Source: CBDCYH01 sp965224105
GTDB lineage: Bacteria > Bacteroidota > Rhodothermia > Rhodothermales > JABDKH01
Assembly (NCBI GenBank): GCA_965224105.1
Contig: CBDCYH010000001.1
Span: 248,001-312,000, forward strand
Direction of reading: 5' to 3'
DNA: 64,000 bases
Shown here: positions 61,665 to 64,000 of the stretch, piece by piece
How the letters are laid out: each line of letters opens with the position of its first letter
Position numbering within the stretch: the stretch's first letter is position 1
The notes under the pieces: generated by a model
What the model was told of the DNA's origin: nothing
Databases searched by the model: none
Seen by the model: the letters and a program-made list of their open reading frames with translations, nothing else
Translations under genes and position numbers: made by a program

Positions 61665-62708
61665 TTAGCCGACGGTTACGTCCCCTGCTCGTTTCCGCAA
61701 TTTCCTTACGTCTTCGTTAGACCCGATTACAATCAAGACATCGCCATCGTCGATCGCGGTCGAGGCATCCGGATTGAAAACCATTTCCCCGGTCTTGTCA
61801 CCGACTATGCCAACAACCATGGTCTGGTACTCGTTTCTGATTCTACTGTTGGCAAGCGTTTGTCCGATCAATCCCGATCCTTTTCGTACTGAGACTTCCT
61901 GAAAGCTGAGGTCAAGTCCATCACGACGGATCACCTCGCTAAGAAACTTTTCGACGTGGGGTCGAAGGATTACTCGAGCCATACGGTTTGCTCCTATCTC
62001 ATTAGCCGCAACGACGCGATCAGCACCGGCCCGAACGAGTTTCCTTTGATTGTCGTGCGAGGCACAGCGGACAAGAATAAACAAAGATGGATTTAACTCG
62101 CGGGCGGTGAGGGTGATGAACACGTTCGCGCTGTCGTTGGAGATGGCCAACACCAAGCCACGAGCTTTCCGGATTTGCGCAAACTCCAACACTTCATCAT
62201 CTTCCGCGTCGCCCTCTATGGCGAGGAAGCCGAACTTGCGCGCATGTTGCACGGGAGACTCATCAAGATCCACAACAACGAAATTAACACCAGCTGACTG
62301 CAGTTCCTCAGCGATGTTCTGGCCTACGGTCCCAAAGCCGCACAAGATGTAATGATCTTTCAATTGGGAAATCTTTGACTCCATATGACGATTTCTGATT
62401 AACTGCCCGGTGAGCACAAGTTGGGCTGTACGAGTGGCGATAAAGGCGACTGCCCCAATTCCGAGCACTCCTATAATAATAGTAAATGCACGTCCAGTGG
62501 TAGACAGGGGGCGGATCTCCTCAAATCCTATCGTGGTAAGGGTTATGAACGTCATGTACAAGCCATCGAACAAGGTGAGATCGGACTCAATGTGATGGTA
62601 CCCGAACGTTCCTACCAGAGTGAGGAGGATCAAGAATACTAAAGCCGCAATCAACTCTCGGCGCGCTGGATCGATCTGCGAGAGCCAACGAGTGGACGAT
62701 CCCAACAT
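61665..62708 (-). CDS. Potassium channel with TrkA-type (RCK) domains and altered selectivity filter
   Basis: The 347-residue protein has two membrane helices (about 18-40 and 75-100) with a pore loop between them, a NAD-binding TrkA-N domain (LCGFGTVGQNIAEEL, then VVDLDESPVQHA) and a TrkA-C domain (about 265-345). The pore loop reads ITLTTIGFEEIRPLS. The usual filter is T-V-G-Y/F-G; here the last Gly is Glu, from a GAG codon at 62520-62522. Potassium selectivity may therefore be changed, or the protein may not conduct. It precedes a small conserved gene by one base. Confidence 0.9.
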   Translation of the reverse strand: MLGSSTRWLSQIDPARRELIAALVFLILLTLVGTFGYHHIESDLTLFDGLYMTFITLTTIGFEEIRPLSTTGRAFTIIIGVLGIGAVAFIATRTAQLVLTGQLIRNRHMESKISQLKDHYILCGFGTVGQNIAEELQSAGVNFVVVDLDESPVQHARKFGFLAIEGDAEDDEVLEFAQIRKARGLVLAISNDSANVFITLTARELNPSLFILVRCASHDNQRKLVRAGADRVVAANEIGANRMARVILRPHVEKFLSEVIRRDGLDLSFQEVSVRKGSGLIGQTLANSRIRNEYQTMVVGIVGDKTGEMVFNPDASTAIDDGDVLIVIGSNEDVRKLRKRAGDVTVG

Positions 62709-62709
62709 T

Positions 62710-63189
62710 CTACATGACAGCTTTTGAAGTTACCAGGTCTGCATGCCACGTCTTCCGCAATGGGCGAACCACAACCATCTGATCTGTCTCCGCGCTGAAC
62801 GCTGGTTGAGCGAGAACACAGAGAGTGTTGTCGTCGACGAGTTGACGCTCGTATAACGACCGAAACTCAGTCCGGGTGCAGAGTTGAGCAACGCCATCCC
62901 CATCGAGGTAAGCGATGTTCAATGTCGGGGCCAGGGTGAGGTTGTGTTTGCTCAGTATCTGTTGGATGGTATGCACCGATGCGTCGATGCCGCAGCCGGA
63001 GATCGTCCCACTATTTACGGCGGATGTGACTAGCAGCAGACGCCCGTGCAAAATCTGGGCAGTCCCTTCTACCGTCCGGCCATGCGACGACCAGCCCTGC
63101 ATGAATATGTCCAGGTCACTGAGAATTCTGTCACGTGTTTCTTTGTCCGGGATCGTTGACAAGACATAGGTCCATGCAGTTCTGTCCAT
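62710..63189 (-). CDS. Conserved protein of the small family often annotated as ABC transporter ATPase
   Basis: The start is the ATG at 63189 (MDRTAWTYVLS), two bases after xseB. The 159-residue protein has FMQGWSSHGRTVEG, HGRLLLVTSAVN and SGCGIDASVHTIQQILSKH, a pattern common in Bacteroidota proteins that carry the name ABC transporter ATPase in databases although they lack Walker motifs. The conserved CGIDxSVH motif may form a functional site. The true function is unknown. Confidence 0.8.
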   Translation of the reverse strand: MDRTAWTYVLSTIPDKETRDRILSDLDIFMQGWSSHGRTVEGTAQILHGRLLLVTSAVNSGTISGCGIDASVHTIQQILSKHNLTLAPTLNIAYLDGDGVAQLCTRTEFRSLYERQLVDDNTLCVLAQPAFSAETDQMVVVRPLRKTWHADLVTSKAVM

Positions 63190-63191
63190 GC

Positions 63192-63389
63192 TTATTCCTC
63201 TTCTATTCCGATTTGTTGAACTTTCAATTTGGCCTCTTCCAGAAGGGACATGCATTTCTTCGATAATCGCATTCCTTCTTCATACGCCTCCAGGGCCTGG
63301 TTCAGGGGTGTTTCCTCGTTTTCCAGAACGCTCACAACCTCTTCCAGTCGGGCTAGCGCGGCCTCAAAAGTCAGCTCATCAGATTCCAT
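63192..63389 (-). CDS. xseB: Exodeoxyribonuclease VII small subunit
   Basis: The 65-residue protein is the typical two-helix XseB. It starts LTFEAALARLEEVV, continues with LENEETPLNQALEAYEEGMRL (about 22-42), and ends in a charged helix. It binds XseA to form an exonuclease that degrades single-stranded DNA into short acid-soluble pieces. xseA is not seen in this window. Confidence 0.95.
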   Translation of the reverse strand: MESDELTFEAALARLEEVVSVLENEETPLNQALEAYEEGMRLSKKCMSLLEEAKLKVQQIGIEEE

Positions 63390-63481
63390 AAAAAGTGATA
63401 TTATCGCCGTTGTACGGTACTCCAGTTCGCGCTATCATACTCACGGAACACCATATTAGTTTTGATCAGGAGTTATCAAGG

Positions 63482-64000
63482 ATGGATTTAGGACTGGAGG
63501 GTAAAGTTGGTATTGTTACTGGTGCGAGTCGGGGCATTGGTCGAGAGATAGCGGCATCGCTGGCGGGGGAGGGCTGCAAGCTTGTTGTCTGTGCTCGGGG
63601 TGAAAAAGAATTGCGCGTCGCAGCCGATGAGCTAGGGGATAGCGACTCCATCTGTCTAATTGCTGCAGATATTACGGAAGCCGGGGTTGAGGACGAGTTA
63701 GTGCAGACGGCATTGGACAAGTTTGGCAGGTTGGATGTCTTCGTTGGAAACGCGGGGGGCAACAGACGTAAACCATTCGAATCAACATCGGATGAAGACT
63801 GGTTGGACATTTATCATCTGAATGTGTTGTCGCACTTGCGCTGTGCGCGGCGGGCTATTCCGGCAATGCGAGCAAATGGTGGCGGGGCAATCACCTTTAT
63901 CTCAAGCATCTTTGGACGTGAGGCCGGTGGACCCGGATTGTCAATCTACAACTCAACCAAGTCCGCACTTCTGAGCGCCGCCAAGATAATGGCGATTGAG
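63482..64000 (+). CDS. SDR-family oxidoreductase (C-terminus cut by window edge)
   Basis: An ATG at 63482, preceded by AGGAG, opens a frame to the right edge with 173 visible residues. It has the Rossmann motif VTGASRGIGREIA of short-chain dehydrogenases, the structural NAG as VGNAGGN, the catalytic Ser in TFISSIFG and the catalytic Tyr-x3-Lys in IYNSTKSALLS. It should oxidise or reduce an alcohol or ketone with NAD(P). The missing C-terminus holds the substrate-determining part, so no substrate can be named. It is divergent from xseB. Confidence 0.93.
   Translation, partial: MDLGLEGKVGIVTGASRGIGREIAASLAGEGCKLVVCARGEKELRVAADELGDSDSICLIAADITEAGVEDELVQTALDKFGRLDVFVGNAGGNRRKPFESTSDEDWLDIYHLNVLSHLRCARRAIPAMRANGGGAITFISSIFGREAGGPGLSIYNSTKSALLSAAKIMAIE

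Noticed and set aside
1..64000. CRISPR array, insertion sequence or integrase
   Set aside because: I found no regularly spaced direct repeats and no transposase or recombinase other than RecA among the readable frames.

Overview
This 64 kb window is a gene-dense bacterial chromosome segment with about 50 protein genes, one tRNA, and no rRNA, CRISPR array, transposase or prophage. A type IX secretion sorting domain on one surface protein points to the Bacteroidota/Rhodothermota side of the tree. Supporting traits are a glucosamine-6-phosphate deaminase fused to a PIG-L deacetylase, a three-gene transhydrogenase (split alpha subunit), a long IleS without visible C-terminal zinc cysteines, a DksA-like protein that lost most zinc cysteines, and a DivIVA protein. 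A marine Rhodothermales-like or Balneolales-like organism is my inference; the sequence alone does not fix the taxon. Start codons are often GTG or TTG, and strong Shine-Dalgarno sequences are rare.

Region by region. 1-4.8 kb: an amino-sugar locus, with a double-GNAT acetyltransferase (cut by the window edge) and an AmpG-like MFS permease divergent from the deaminase/deacetylase fusion. 4.8-8.2 kb: a LytS/LytTR two-component pair whose kinase carries a PDZ domain. 8.3-12.8 kb: TatD nuclease, a DM13/Ig-like lipoprotein overlapping a predicted outer-membrane barrel gene, a DUF2652 protein and MsrA. 12.8-20.2 kb: the most unusual locus, a secreted RHS/YD-repeat system split over two ATGA-coupled genes. 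The second chain carries the RHS core and a DUF5675-like C-terminal domain and is followed by a small lipoprotein that could be its immunity protein. A Mor-family activator is divergent from it. 20.7-25.9 kb: MATE exporter, a duplicated LRR-like surface protein with a T9SS signal, and a poorly defined orphan ORF.

25.9-38 kb: housekeeping and metabolism: DnaK, PgsA, PyrE, a Bor-like lipoprotein, a uracil-DNA glycosylase-family protein, CinA, a predicted outer-membrane protein, RecA, an enolase-superfamily dehydratase, a sodium-coupled NSS transporter, a PAP2 phosphatase, and an initiator tRNA with its own terminator. 38.2-44.7 kb: DUF1015, SerA, SerC and the proton-translocating transhydrogenase run in one direction, joining NAD-dependent serine synthesis to NADPH supply. 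44.8-49.5 kb: an ArsR-rhodanese fusion and the TesA-like esterase / YbbA / YbbP export locus.

49.5-64 kb: YggS, a small membrane coiled-coil protein, DivIVA, purine nucleoside phosphorylase, IleS, a DksA-like protein, LspA, LepA, a secreted protein and LepB form a mostly co-directional envelope and translation cluster. On the opposite strand follow an L,D-transpeptidase, a TrkA-type potassium channel with an altered selectivity filter, a small conserved protein and XseB. A truncated SDR dehydrogenase closes the window. Both edge genes (1-914 and 63482-64000) are incomplete.
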